52,921 nt of DNA from Bacillota bacterium (GCA_023444095.1 JAEZRP010000044.1:1-52921); one strand, 5' to 3'; shown: positions 36,405-45,343, numbered from the stretch's first letter. Notes: generated by a model not told the origin, from the letters alone. Numbers and translations are program-made.

Positions 36405-37802
36405 ATGAATTTGAAGAGGATTGCATCACTGCTGTTGGTGCTCGCGCTCGCGCTGGTTTCCACCGCGGCGTTCGCCACGACGAACGAGGAGTACGAGGCG
36501 AAAATCGCCGAATATGAGGCGAAGATCGCCGAGCTGGAGGGCCAGGTGGCGGATCTTCAGTTTCAGCTCGAACTTCAGAACTACGTGGCCACCTTTGACG
36601 GCGGCGCCGTGACCATCGAACTGGCCATGGAGCGGTACGACTACCTCAAGTACATGTACGAATCCTACGGCTACTCGCTGGACGGCTACGAGGATCAGTT
36701 CAAGCAGGAAATCATGACCTCGCTCGTGCAGGAGGCGATCGTGAAGCTGAAGGCCGACGAGCTGGGCATCGCCACGCCCGACGAGGCGAAGGCAGCGGAG
36801 CTGAAGCAGGCCGCGACCGACGATTTCAACGAGTATCTCGACTACTACCGCGCGAACTTCGAGGGCGACGGGAAGGCCGAGGAGCAGGTCGTCGCCGATA
36901 CGAGCGCCTATCTCGAGGGCTACGGACTCAACCTCGACACGCTCTATCAGGATCAGCTTGAGGCCTATGCGAAGGAGCGGCTCTACGCCTACGTCGTCGA
37001 TCAGATTGCCGTGACCGACGAGGAGGTTCAGGCCGAGTACGACACCCTCGTCGCCGCCGACCAGGCCAACTATCAGGACGGCGCCTACGCCTACGAATCC
37101 GCCGCCACATCCGGTACGGACATCTACTGGAATCCCGAGGGATACCGCGCCGTCAAGCAGGTGCTCATCGTCTTCTCGGACGATCAGGCCGCCCGCTATT
37201 CCGAGATCACCTCGCGCATATCAGCGCTTGAGAATGAACTCGCGGCCCTCAACGCCACGCCCGCGCCCGAGACGACCGCCGCAGCCGACGCCACCGCAGA
37301 AGCAACCATTGAGCCGACCACCGAGCCCCGCAGCGCGGAGCTCATCAGCGCCGACATCGACGCCGCGAACGCGGAGCTCGATCAGCTCTACGCGGAGCTC
37401 ATGCCCACCGTGCAGGAGGTCGTCGACCTCTTTCACGCCGGCACCGGCATCGACGAACTCATCTCCATTTATGGCGGCGATCCCGGCATGACTGCCGAGC
37501 CCGGCATGACCGACGGCTACGTTGTCTCCGCGAAATCCGTCTATTGGGATGCCGCCTTCACCGAGGCCGCCATGTCCATCGCGAACGTCGGCGAGATCTC
37601 CCAGCCCGCGCGCGGCGCAAACGGCATTTATATCGTCTATTACCTCAATGACATCGTTCCCGGCGCGGCCGACTTCGAGGCCGTCAAGGAAGAGGTCAAG
37701 TCGACCCTTCTCGAAACCAGACAGACAGAAGCCTACGACGCCCAGCTCGGTCAGTGGATGGAGGAGCTTAACGTCACCTACTATATCGACAACTTCAGGT
37801 AA
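36405..37802 (+). CDS. Secreted parvulin-type peptidyl-prolyl isomerase/foldase (PrsA/SurA-like)
   Basis: A 465-residue exported protein. A signal peptide (SLLLVLALALVSTAAFA) is followed by a short coiled coil (YEAKIAEYEAKIAELEGQVA), a SurA_N-like chaperone region with TIELAMERYDYLKYMY, then the PPIase region split by an Ala/Thr/Pro-rich insert (TPAPETTAAADATAEATIEP). C-terminal GMTDGYVVSAKSVYWDAAFTEAA and NGIYIVYYLNDI match the parvulin end. Such proteins help exported proteins fold. No lipobox is seen, unlike Bacillus PrsA. The internal insert and the N-terminal coiled coil are unusual. Confidence 0.82.
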   Translation: MNLKRIASLLLVLALALVSTAAFATTNEEYEAKIAEYEAKIAELEGQVADLQFQLELQNYVATFDGGAVTIELAMERYDYLKYMYESYGYSLDGYEDQFKQEIMTSLVQEAIVKLKADELGIATPDEAKAAELKQAATDDFNEYLDYYRANFEGDGKAEEQVVADTSAYLEGYGLNLDTLYQDQLEAYAKERLYAYVVDQIAVTDEEVQAEYDTLVAADQANYQDGAYAYESAATSGTDIYWNPEGYRAVKQVLIVFSDDQAARYSEITSRISALENELAALNATPAPETTAAADATAEATIEPTTEPRSAELISADIDAANAELDQLYAELMPTVQEVVDLFHAGTGIDELISIYGGDPGMTAEPGMTDGYVVSAKSVYWDAAFTEAAMSIANVGEISQPARGANGIYIVYYLNDIVPGAADFEAVKEEVKSTLLETRQTEAYDAQLGQWMEELNVTYYIDNFR

Positions 37803-37810
37803 GCCGGAGG

Positions 37811-37853
37811 GGACGAAGAAACGCCGGGGCAGCGCCCCGGCGTTTCTTCGTCC
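37811..37853. terminator. Bidirectional terminator with a 20-pair perfect stem
   Basis: Positions 37811-37830 pair completely with 37834-37853 around a three-base loop (AGC). The stem contains GAAGAAACG/CGTTTCTTC, which gives U-rich ends in both directions. It separates the convergent foldase and dehydratase genes; the dehydratase stop codon is immediately beyond it. Confidence 0.9.
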
Positions 37854-37854
37854 T

Positions 37855-39729
37855 TTACCCTGCGAGCATGTCGCGATTGGGCTTGTAGGTGGTGACGACT
37901 TCGGTGAGCGCGAGAACGGCGGACTCGTCGTTGTGCTCGGCGGCCGTGCGGAGGGTTTCGAGCTGGCGGTCGAGCACCAGATCGTTCATGGGGATGGGCG
38001 GAGCGACAAAGATTTTATTGTGGCTGGTCTTGCGCATGCCGTCCATTTCGCAGTCCATGAGCAGCTCTTCATAGAGCTTCTCGCCGGGACGCAGGCCGGT
38101 GATCTCGATCTGCATGTCCACGCCGGGGGTGTAGCCATAGAAGCGGATGAGCTTCTGCGCGAGGTCCATGATGCGGACCGGCTCGCCCATGTCGAGGACG
38201 AAGATTGCGCCGTTCTCGGCGATGGCACCCGCCTGGAGGACGAGCTGCGCGGCCTCGGGGATGGTCATGAAATAGCGGGTCATCTCGGGATGGGTGACGG
38301 TGACGGGGCCGCCCTTCTTGATCTGTGCCTCGAACTTGGGGATGACGCTTCCGTGCGAGCCGAGCACGTTCCCGAAGCGAACGGCCATGCAGCGCATTTC
38401 GGTCCGGCGGGAGAACTGCTGCATCAGCATCTCGGTGATGCGCTTTGTCGCGCCCATGACGTTTGTGGGGTTGACGGCCTTGTCGGTCGAGAGCGAGACG
38501 TAGCGCTTCACACCGTGCTCCGAGGCCGACATGAGCAGGTTTCGGGTGCCGAAGACGTTGTTCTTGATGGCCTCGGCGGGCGAGACCTCCATGAGCGGAA
38601 CGTGCTTGTGCGCCGCAGCATGGAAGACGATCTCAGGCTGGTAGGTCTCGAAGACCTCGTCGAGCCGCGCCTTGTCGCGGATGGAGCCGATGAGGACCTG
38701 GATCTGGCAGCAGCGACCGTAGAGCTGGCAGAGCTCGGTTTCGAGCTCGTAGGCGCAGTTCTCGTAAATATCGAAGATCAGAAGGAGCTTGGGTGAAAAG
38801 CGCATGATCTGGCGGCAGATTTCGCTGCCGATGGAGCCGCCCCCGCCGGTAACGAGCACCACGTGCCCGGTGATGTAATTCCGGATGCCCTCGACGTCGA
38901 GCTTCACCTCGCCGCGTGAGAGGAAGTCGGAGGTGTTCACCTCGCGGATCATCTGCTTTTTGGGATCGTTCACATCGCCGGGCGAGGCCACGATCTTGAG
39001 CGCGCAGCGCGTCCGGCGGCAGATATCCACGATCCGCTCGAGCTTTTCGCCCGTGAGTGCCGGGATCGCGATGACGATCTCGTTCACGTCCTTTCGGCGA
39101 ACCACGTCCGGAATGTCGTCTACCGTGCCCAGAACGGGCACGCCCTGCACCTTCAGCCCGCGCTTCTCCGGGTCGTCGTCCACGAACGCGACGGGGTTCC
39201 CGCCGACGCCGCGCCCCTCGCGGCAGAGCTTGGTGACGTACACGCCGCTGTCGCCCGCACCCACGATGAGGATGCGAGCTCCATCCTTCCCCTTGCGGCT
39301 CATGAGCGCCTCGCGCGACAACTTCCAGAAGAAGCGCGAGCCGCCCACGAGCGAGGCCACGCACATCCCGGAAAAGAGCAGGATCGCGCGCGAGATGCGC
39401 CACTGGAACACATAATTGAGGATGACGAGCACGAACGCGCCGACGGCCGAAACGGTGACCAGCCGGGCCAGATCCTTCGTGCCCGCGTACCGCCACATGC
39501 TGGTATAGGTGCCGCCGAGGACGAGCAGGCTCATGTAAATGCCGATATACAGGGGAAGAAGCGGCGTGATCTTCGCGTACATCGTTATGTATTCGGGACT
39601 GCGAAGGCTCCCGTCGTACCGGAGCGCGATCGAGAGCCGGATGGAGATGTAAACCAGAAAGACGTCCAGCAAAAACATGACGCCCCGCCGAAGCCACCTG
39701 TACATAATTTTCCGTGACGATGCGTTCAA
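37855..39729 (-). CDS. Membrane-bound nucleotide-sugar 4,6-dehydratase (CapD/PglF/WbpM type)
   Basis: A 624-residue enzyme. Four N-terminal membrane helices (residues about 15-125) precede a Rossmann domain (ILIVGAGDSGVYVTKLC), a linker, and the catalytic SDR domain: VLVTGGGGSIGSEI (NAD binding), FHAAAHKHVPLME, STDKAVNPTNVMGATKR. The catalytic site is TDK-type with Met in place of Tyr in the MGATK motif, as in this family. It makes UDP-4-keto-6-deoxy sugars from UDP-GlcNAc for glycan or glycoprotein synthesis and could feed the exporter at 11539. TTG 39729 is chosen for GGGGGAGG seven bases upstream; ATG at residue 9 is the alternative. Confidence 0.92.
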   Translation of the reverse strand: MNASSRKIMYRWLRRGVMFLLDVFLVYISIRLSIALRYDGSLRSPEYITMYAKITPLLPLYIGIYMSLLVLGGTYTSMWRYAGTKDLARLVTVSAVGAFVLVILNYVFQWRISRAILLFSGMCVASLVGGSRFFWKLSREALMSRKGKDGARILIVGAGDSGVYVTKLCREGRGVGGNPVAFVDDDPEKRGLKVQGVPVLGTVDDIPDVVRRKDVNEIVIAIPALTGEKLERIVDICRRTRCALKIVASPGDVNDPKKQMIREVNTSDFLSRGEVKLDVEGIRNYITGHVVLVTGGGGSIGSEICRQIMRFSPKLLLIFDIYENCAYELETELCQLYGRCCQIQVLIGSIRDKARLDEVFETYQPEIVFHAAAHKHVPLMEVSPAEAIKNNVFGTRNLLMSASEHGVKRYVSLSTDKAVNPTNVMGATKRITEMLMQQFSRRTEMRCMAVRFGNVLGSHGSVIPKFEAQIKKGGPVTVTHPEMTRYFMTIPEAAQLVLQAGAIAENGAIFVLDMGEPVRIMDLAQKLIRFYGYTPGVDMQIEITGLRPGEKLYEELLMDCEMDGMRKTSHNKIFVAPPIPMNDLVLDRQLETLRTAAEHNDESAVLALTEVVTTYKPNRDMLAG

Positions 39730-39855
39730 TCCCGCACCTCCCCCGTCGGTTTTCTGTCACCGACCGTATTATTTATGCCCATATAGATCTCATATGCGGA
39801 TCACTCACCAGCGATCCGCGCACAGATTTCCAGACTCGATTATCCCATTATCTTG

Positions 39856-39885
39856 ATTATACCATTTATTTAGAAAGTGTGTCAA
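39856..39885 (-). promoter_or_regulatory. Promoter of the dehydratase gene
   Basis: Minus strand TTGACA (39880-39885), 18 bases, TATAAT (39856-39861). The leader is about 120 bases; I see no known riboswitch in it. Confidence 0.8.
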
Positions 39886-39982
39886 TGAATGAGGCCTGTC
39901 CCCGCGCGCGTAAACTGGGCTTTTCTGTGAAACGGCGATCGCGCGCGCGGCGCCCGCATATGCTCCCATGGAGGTGGGCTGC

Positions 39983-40258
39983 ATGCAGGCGGACAAGGCG
40001 AATGCGAAAAGAGGGCACAGCCTCACGCTGGACGACCGCGCCCGTGCGGTGATGACGGGCGTCGAGGACGTGGAGTGCTTCAACGAGGAGCTCGCGGTCG
40101 TCACGACCACGTTGGGCGCGGTGACGGTGACCGGCGCGAACCTGCGCGTCTCCAAGCTCGACCTTTCGGAGGGGCGAATCTCCATCGAGGGGCGCATCGA
40201 TTCACTGGAGTACGGCGCGGTGAAGCGCGGGGGCTTTTTCTCCCGCATGCTCAAGTAG
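39983..40258 (+). CDS. yabP: Sporulation protein YabP
   Basis: A 91-residue protein: HSLTLDDRARAVMTGVEDVECFNE, VVTTTLGAVTVTGANLRVSKLDLSEG and the C-terminal RGGFFSRMLK are the YabP hallmarks. It is needed for spore cortex assembly in Bacillus, in the mother cell. ATG 39983 lies eight bases after GGAGG; the ATG at 39968 overlaps that site. The stop is adjacent to yabQ. Confidence 0.93.
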   Translation: MQADKANAKRGHSLTLDDRARAVMTGVEDVECFNEELAVVTTTLGAVTVTGANLRVSKLDLSEGRISIEGRIDSLEYGAVKRGGFFSRMLK

Positions 40259-40627
40259 ATGCTCTATTACACGCTGCCGCAGGCGGGCGAATTCGCCGCG
40301 ATGCTGCTCGCGGGCGTCGCGGTGGGCATGATCGCGCTCGCGTTCTCCTGGCTTCGGAAGCTGATGCGCGCGGGCTTTTTCATATCGCTCGCGTGTGACC
40401 TGCTGATGGGCCTTCTGTGGGCCATGGTCGTATGCGTCTCGCTGGTCGTCGCCTGCCGGGGCCGTGCCCGCGCCTTTCACTTTACCGGGATGGCGCTCGG
40501 CTGCGCGCTCTTCCTCGCGGCCGTATCCCCGCTCGCCCGCGCCGCCGGGCGGGTGTTCGCGCGCGCAGCGCGCACCGCGGCCCGCAACCTCATGAAAATC
40601 CGCTTTGTGCGCGCGCTACTCCGATGA
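40259..40627 (+). CDS. yabQ: Spore cortex biosynthesis protein YabQ
   Basis: A 122-residue membrane protein with three hydrophobic segments, starting LPQAGEFAAMLLAGVAVGM, as YabQ does, and placed directly after yabP (stop and start abut, TAG-ATG). It localises to the forespore outer membrane and is needed for cortex formation in Bacillus. Confidence 0.88.
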   Translation: MLYYTLPQAGEFAAMLLAGVAVGMIALAFSWLRKLMRAGFFISLACDLLMGLLWAMVVCVSLVVACRGRARAFHFTGMALGCALFLAAVSPLARAAGRVFARAARTAARNLMKIRFVRALLR

Positions 40628-40714
40628 ATTTCAAAATATTGTCAAAATTCGCGGGAGGCGCGACCCCGTCGCGCGTCGAATCATTGCAGTAACAGGAATT
40701 GGCGGAGGCAACGC

Positions 40715-40993
40715 ATGCGCAGGTATCGGGTGACATACAGGTTTTACGGAATGCTCGCTTTCTTGATGTGCGTGGTGTTCGCGGCGAGCTTCTTCGTCGC
40801 CCGCGGACGGCTTTCGAGCGCGCTTGGCACGCTTTCGGAGCGGAAGGACGCGCGTACGAAGGTCGCGGAGGAGGTCGCGTCCCTTGAAGACGAGTTCGCC
40901 TACGCGCAGACGGACCAGTATGTGGAGCGCGTCGCGCGGGACGAGCTGGGGCTCATCTATCCCGGCGAATACCGCTATGTCGCCGGCCAGTGA
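40715..40993 (+). CDS. divIC: Septum formation initiator DivIC/FtsB
   Basis: A 92-residue single-pass membrane protein: short cytoplasmic start, membrane helix (YGMLAFLMCVVFAASFFV), coiled coil (RLSSALGTLSERKDARTKVAEEV) and the conserved VERVARDELGLIYPGE end. It joins the divisome with FtsL and DivIB. ATG 40715 follows GGCGGAGG. Gene order yabP-yabQ-divIC-tRNA resembles the Bacillus spoIIE region. Confidence 0.92.
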   Translation: MRRYRVTYRFYGMLAFLMCVVFAASFFVARGRLSSALGTLSERKDARTKVAEEVASLEDEFAYAQTDQYVERVARDELGLIYPGEYRYVAGQ

Positions 40994-41011
40994 AAAACTT
41001 ACGCCGAAGCA

Positions 41012-41040
41012 TTGACATTCGACGCCGCCTGTGGTACAAT
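41012..41040 (+). promoter_or_regulatory. Promoter of the tRNA-Met operon
   Basis: TTGACA (41012-41017), 17 bases, TACAAT (41035-41040), starting about 28 bases before the first tRNA. Confidence 0.88.
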
Positions 41041-41067
41041 ATCATTCGTCGCCGGAAGGCGCCATGT

Positions 41068-41144
<77 letters not shown>

Positions 41145-41181
41145 TATGCCAATTCTGACATGTTCGGGGTTGGCATTATAT

Positions 41182-41258
41182 GGCGGCGTAGCTCAGTTGG
41201 CCAGAGCATTCGGTTCATACCCGAAGTGTCACCGGTTCGAATCCAGTCGCCGCTACCA
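41182..41258 (+). tRNA. Elongator tRNA-Met (CAU), insertion site of the element
   Basis: A 77-base cloverleaf with anticodon loop TTCATAC and encoded CCA. The acceptor GGCGGCG / CGCCGCT lacks the initiator features. Its last 46 bases are duplicated at 50232-50277. The tRNA is restored to full length by the element; the T-stem has one C-A mismatch that is present in both copies. Confidence 0.96.
41213..41258 (+). repeat. attL of the integrated element
   Basis: A 46-base sequence from the anticodon region to the CCA end (starts GTTCATACCCGAAGTGTCAC). It is identical to 50232-50277; flanking bases differ on both sides. Confidence 0.93.
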
Positions 41259-41266
41259 TAAAAACA

Positions 41267-41299
41267 GTGCACCTCGTATAGGAGGTGCACGTATTTTTT
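41267..41299 (+). terminator. Element-borne terminator after the tRNA operon
   Basis: GTGCACCTC-GTATAG-GAGGTGCAC then GTATTTTTT. It replaces the host terminator that now lies at 50283. Confidence 0.93.
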
Positions 41300-41428
41300 G
41301 TTTGATCTGCTATAAATTGCCCGCGTTTCTGCTTAACCTGAAGTCCACATTCATTTCCGAGCCGGTTTCCCTGCACAAAAATGATTCCCTGTTCAATATC
41401 GTGGAGTTTCAAGTTTAACATAACTAAA

Positions 41429-42502
41429 CTACCCCGCCAGCTTCCGGCTAACGTTCATGACCGCTGTAACAGCCTGTTCTTCTACGCCGTGGACATAACG
41501 GTTCATCGTAGTGCTGATATCCGCGTGACCGATAATGCCCTGAATCGTCTTGGGAGAAGCGCCCGTCGCGTTCAGCATGGTTGCGTAGCTGTGGCGGAAT
41601 ATGTGCGCCGTTGCACCGTGCATGTCAATCGCTCGCTCGATCCGCTTCATCGTGCGGACGTAGACCATTTTCGTAATGGGTGATTTCCCGCCAATCACAT
41701 AGCCGGATGATTCCGCCGGTTTGAGAAGCTCCCATAGCACCGGGTCAAGCGGGATGTCTCGCTTTCCCTTTTCGGTCTTTGGCGTACCTACGATCGCGTC
41801 ATTCTTCCCGCCGGGATACACCGCGTTTCGAATCACATGTATCCACCCGGCGTCCACGTCGATGTCCTCCCATCGGAGGCCAAGCACCTCGCCACGTCGC
41901 ATGCCCGTGAAGATTAGAAGGCTCATCAGCCGCCTGTCGCTGTCGGAAAGCTTGCCAAGCGACCGAATAATGTCCGTAAGCTCACCCTCTGTCAATGCTT
42001 TGCGCTCCGTCTTTTTGTTGGACGGGATCGTAAGGCGAGAGCTAGCGGCGGGGTTGTCTTGGATCAGCTTATCCTCTTGCGCAGACCGAAAGATTGCACG
42101 GATGAGTATGAGCATTTCCCGTAGCGTCTTGTTTGCGAGGTGGCTTCTCTCGGTCAAAAACGCTTGGATGTCCCCGGTTGTGATCGTGTCGATTGGCTTG
42201 TCCCCCCATGCCGGGTACAGGTGGTGGTTGAGGTTGGAGAGATACCCGCTGGCCGTGGTTGGCTTGAGCTTTGGTCTCTTGAAGGTGTCATACCAACTTT
42301 CGGCATATTCCTTAAAGGTCGCCACCCGGACTGGTTTCGGTTCTGGCATCCCCTCGATGAATTCTCCGATCCGCCCGGCCTTAACATATTCTGCAACGAT
42401 CCGATCAGCAAGGGTAAACTCATTATCGCCACTGACTTGCTTAACAACTGGGGTTCCGTCCGCGCGGTATCCCAAGCATATCCGCATTCTCTGTTTTGCC
42501 AT
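41429..42502 (-). CDS. int: Site-specific tyrosine integrase of the element
   Basis: A 357-residue phage-type integrase. N-terminal arm-binding/AP2-like part (residues 1-60), SAM-like core-binding domain (FKEYAESWYDTFKRPKLKP), and a complete catalytic domain: Arg202 (TGMRRGEVLGL), His300 and Arg303 (HIFRHSYAT), His326 (IIGHADIS), Tyr336. It recombines attP with the tRNA-Met 3' end. ATG 42502 is behind GGAGG; the open frame further upstream has no such site. The gene points towards attL, 170 bases away, the usual placement. Confidence 0.95.
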   Translation of the reverse strand: MAKQRMRICLGYRADGTPVVKQVSGDNEFTLADRIVAEYVKAGRIGEFIEGMPEPKPVRVATFKEYAESWYDTFKRPKLKPTTASGYLSNLNHHLYPAWGDKPIDTITTGDIQAFLTERSHLANKTLREMLILIRAIFRSAQEDKLIQDNPAASSRLTIPSNKKTERKALTEGELTDIIRSLGKLSDSDRRLMSLLIFTGMRRGEVLGLRWEDIDVDAGWIHVIRNAVYPGGKNDAIVGTPKTEKGKRDIPLDPVLWELLKPAESSGYVIGGKSPITKMVYVRTMKRIERAIDMHGATAHIFRHSYATMLNATGASPKTIQGIIGHADISTTMNRYVHGVEEQAVTAVMNVSRKLAG

Positions 42503-42756
42503 TTCAACGCCCTCCAAACGTTGCGCTGAATCTGGCATGTTTTGTGCATTCCCTGTGCAACTTTCAAGGTTCGCAAGGGCGAGCGCACGCTGAACGCCAA
42601 CAAAGGCACGTTCCTCAATGCGGCGCAGAAGAGCCTCACGCGCTCCTCCCCGAGGCAATGATACCACCTTGGAATCTTTCTGGCAAGCGCCTGTAGTGAC
42701 CCGCCGCGCACTTCGCAGGGGCTTTCCTGATGGGATTGGCCTTGATGCGAATTCCA

Positions 42757-43092
42757 TCATTCCTCCACCTGCGCCAGTGTGTCAATACCGGCGTCATCCG
42801 ACTTCATGGCATCTGTCTTCTTCTCACGAATGACCTTCATGCGCTCACGCGCTGTTTCTTTTTGCACTTTGCTGGCAGGCTTTCGGAAGCTAATGAACGA
42901 TGCGGGCACTGTATATTTCTTGGCATGAAAGAACTTGTCCTCAAAGACGCATTTGTATGTGTCCGGGTATGCCTCAACCAATTTGTCCAGCTTAGCGATC
43001 ATTGACCGCTGGGCACTGTCAATATGGGCGATTCGTTCTTCTGCGTCCCACCGGATGATGGTTTCCTGTTCGGCCTTTGAAAGTTTATACAT
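42757..43092 (-). CDS. Prophage/plasmid-type hypothetical protein
   Basis: A 111-residue soluble protein starting KLSKAEQETIIRWDAEER, with AYPDTYKC and a basic FISFRKPASK segment. This type (about 100-110 residues, same motif order) recurs in Firmicute prophages and conjugative elements without known role. ATG 43092 follows AAGGAATC. Same strand as the integrase, separated by about 250 bases. Confidence 0.75.
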   Translation of the reverse strand: MYKLSKAEQETIIRWDAEERIAHIDSAQRSMIAKLDKLVEAYPDTYKCVFEDKFFHAKKYTVPASFISFRKPASKVQKETARERMKVIREKKTDAMKSDDAGIDTLAQVEE

Positions 43093-43553
43093 GGTGATTC
43101 CTTCCGGACGGATTTTCTCCGCCGCATTCTGTCCCCCTGTATATAAGGGGTTTGTTCCCGGTTGTGGTCTGGGGTCAAGTTTCCTTGACAGTTACCGAAG
43201 ATTTTCAAGGCAGCATCTTGTCGATGACAGCTTGTTAGGGCAAGGGGTCGCTCCAATTTCCTCCCGGTGACAACCGGTGAATTTTAATCAGGATGAATTC
43301 TCCAACTCCGATAGGTTCCAAGCATACGTGACCGTGGGATATGGTTTGATTTCCATGACCATCCTCCGTGTTTTTATCTCTCATTACGTCATAGGCCCTT
43401 TTTTGGAGGTTGTGACCAGATTCGGGAAATTTTTATGGCGTAAAAGAGGTTCGCGTAGCAGAGCAAAGGATGGATGGTGTGTAAGCTGCGTTTATCTCGG
43501 TGAATACAGGGTTTTTCCGAAGTCAAGGAACTGATGCTATAACGAATAAGGGT
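43093..43553. other. Element stretch without a supported gene
   Basis: I see only weak open frames without ribosome binding sites. A GACAACCGGTG-like repeat near 43268 and short inverted repeats give no clear feature. Confidence 0.5.
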
Positions 43554-43679
43554 ATGAAATGGGCGAAAGAATGCCATCGGTGGCCACCGGAAATATTTCA
43601 CTGGAATAGTGGCATGGAGGCGAGGGAAGCGGCGTGGCAGAGGGCGAGGGAGCTCAGTTTCGGCACAAAAAAGGGTTGA
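43554..43679 (+). CDS. Possible small protein, 41 residues
   Basis: Starts MKWAKECHRWPPEIFHWN; Trp- and Arg-rich, ends SFGTKKG. AAGGGT precedes the ATG. The composition looks protein-like, but there is no family match, and the reading is low in confidence. Confidence 0.3.
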   Translation: MKWAKECHRWPPEIFHWNSGMEAREAAWQRARELSFGTKKG

Positions 43680-44014
43680 TTTTGAATTTCGCCCCGAAGT
43701 TTATCGGGAACTTTTGATCTCCACACCATCATTACCATGAGAGGAAGGTAAAGACAAAGGGAGGCGCAAAATTGCGCCGTCAGGGGCTTAGATGGGCTTG
43801 ATAAACGGTAGTAAGTCCATCCAACCTCGGAAAGGTGTTCGTGATAGCAAATCCAGTCGCTCCAAGATCATCGAAGCGCCCGAGGTTTGCATGTCCAGCC
43901 GCCATGACCCGATGCCGGGAGAACGGCCACCAGCACGAGGGGAAAGGCGCGAAGGGAGAGGGGGAGAGAAAACGGCCACCAGCACGGGGGGAAAAGGGGC
44001 GATGCTCGGGCTGG

Positions 44015-44078
44015 CAAAGAGAGAGAAAGAGAAAGAAAGAAAGTACCAAAGAAAGAAAGAGAAAGAGAGAGAAAAAAG
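44015..44078 (+). repeat. Polypurine GA/GAAA low-complexity tract
   Basis: Nearly pure A and G (repeated GAAA and GAGA units) on the plus strand. It creates long open frames without protein-like content. The surrounding 43680-44340 has no supported gene. Confidence 0.85.
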
Positions 44079-44342
44079 CTACCAGAGTACCCTTAAAATC
44101 TAAAAAATATAAGGGTTATAGAGTAATTACAGTTAAACCAAATTACTGAGGGACATGGCGAACGTGGAGCACGACCACCAGCAGGGGGCGAGAGAAATCG
44201 AGATGAAAACTGAGAATATGTGCATAATCCTATATAACGCAAACTATTTGTGTTAAATTTTTTAACGTGGTTGTAAAAGTGCCTCTAAAACGCCCTTATA
44301 CGTGAGGGGGTAGGGGGCAGGGACAGGGGAACTGAATAACGT

Positions 44343-44519
44343 AATACAGTATTCAGTAAACAATGTATAACTTAACTTAGTTACTTATTAGATACTAATG
44401 GAGTTACTAAGTATACTGTGTATAACTTAACTTGGTTACTTCTTCTAGTGTGGTTATTAAGTATACTGTTAATTGCTAAACACCGTAGTATAAATAAAGT
44501 AAATTGAATAGATACTAAT
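44343..44519. repeat. AT-rich direct repeats (iteron-like)
   Basis: A 22-base unit GTATAACTTAACTTNGTTACTT occurs at 44365-44386 and 44420-44441; GTTAYTAAGTATACTGT at 44403-44419 and 44453-44469; TAGATACTAAT at 44389-44399 and 44509-44519. Offsets are about 50-55 bases for the first two. There is no gene here. It could be a replication or partition site or an integrase arm-binding region. Confidence 0.7.
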
Positions 44520-44636
44520 ACATTGGACACATAATCATCTTAGCGGAATTGTACATACGAATAATCGACTTTATAAATAACGGTTTCTATACTGATACTT
44601 GCACGTTATGATGAATACAATATGAAACCAAATGTA

Positions 44637-45008
44637 TCAGTAGGAATATTGTAAGCCTGTGCTAACTTTTGTGGTGGTTTCCAGAATTACAGACAAAACG
44701 TGCTTCCCGCGTGCCCGTCTTAAAATAAAAAATCCGCCCATGAGATTGCGGTCAACCACCAACCAGCATATGTTGGGGGCGGTGTTACATCCATGGACGT
44801 TTACATATCTATGCCGGTGGTGGTGGTGGTCGATGACCTTCACCTCCGGCGCTTTCTTTGGCCATTGGCGCAGCAAGGCACCAAAGGCTTTACGCGCCCG
44901 GCACACCCTCTGGCGGACGTATGTATCATAACGCTCTCCCTTTAATGCCTTGCCAATCTCTGTAGTGGTCAGGCCGTCCATCAAGGCCGCGACTATGGTA
45001 TAATCCAT
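44637..45008 (-). CDS. Possible HTH protein, doubtful C-terminal half
   Basis: A 123-residue open frame. The first 55 residues (ALMDGLTTTEIGKALKG, then YVRQRVCRARKAFGALLRQWP) look like a sigma-70 region 4/LuxR-type helix-turn-helix. From DHHHHRHRYV on it does not resemble a protein I know and may be a frameshifted tail. No clear ribosome binding site, but it may be coupled to the 41-residue frame upstream. The only candidate DNA-binding regulator in the element. Confidence 0.4.
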   Translation of the reverse strand: MDYTIVAALMDGLTTTEIGKALKGERYDTYVRQRVCRARKAFGALLRQWPKKAPEVKVIDHHHHRHRYVNVHGCNTAPNICWLVVDRNLMGGFFILRRARGKHVLSVILETTTKVSTGLQYSY

Positions 45009-45026
45009 AGGGCAGGTTATCTTGAA

Positions 45027-45152
45027 TTATTTCAAGGCTCCCTGAATGTCCACCGTGTCGGATAGATATGCCCACACGCAGGCAGGCTGTGAAAGCATTG
45101 CGTCGAGGCTCACGGGGCTGTGTCGACTGGGATATCCTATCACCTTCCCCAT
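45027..45152 (-). CDS. Possible small protein, 41 residues
   Basis: Starts MGKVIGYPSRHSPVSLDAML and ends DTVDIQGALK; AAGGAAG lies just upstream of the ATG at 45152. Eighteen bases separate its stop from the HTH-like frame. It reads like a small phage protein but I recognise no family. Confidence 0.35.
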   Translation of the reverse strand: MGKVIGYPSRHSPVSLDAMLSQPACVWAYLSDTVDIQGALK

Positions 45153-45315
45153 GTCTTCCTTGCCTCTTTGTACATGGTGGCCCGCCAATAGAAGAATAGG
45201 CGCTGCGTGAGCTGCCCTTGGTAGGATCGGAGTTGGCGAGTTTATGACCCCGGCAGGCTTACTATTTTTCCTTATTATTTAACACTTTATTAAACGATAT
45301 TGGATTGCACATTGC

Positions 45316-45343
45316 TTGACTTCTCATGGGCCATGTGTATAAT
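45316..45343 (+). promoter_or_regulatory. Promoter of the recombinase-like gene
   Basis: TTGACT (45316-45321), 16 bases, TATAAT (45338-45343). Confidence 0.8.

Noticed and set aside
41182..41258. tRNA-Met read as an isoleucine (lysidine) tRNA
   Set aside because: A CAU anticodon can belong to tRNA-Ile2, but placement next to initiator tRNA and the general form favour Met; I cannot fully exclude it without identity-element comparison.
43277..43534. 85-residue plus-strand frame in the element
   Set aside because: GTG start without a ribosome binding site and no recognisable motif, although a hydrophobic stretch is present.
43792..44149. Two overlapping frames rich in Lys, Glu and Arg
   Set aside because: They are produced by the GA-rich purine tract; no real start signal.
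44343..44519. CRISPR-like array
   Set aside because: Repeat units occur only twice each and differ in type; no regular spacer length and no cas genes.
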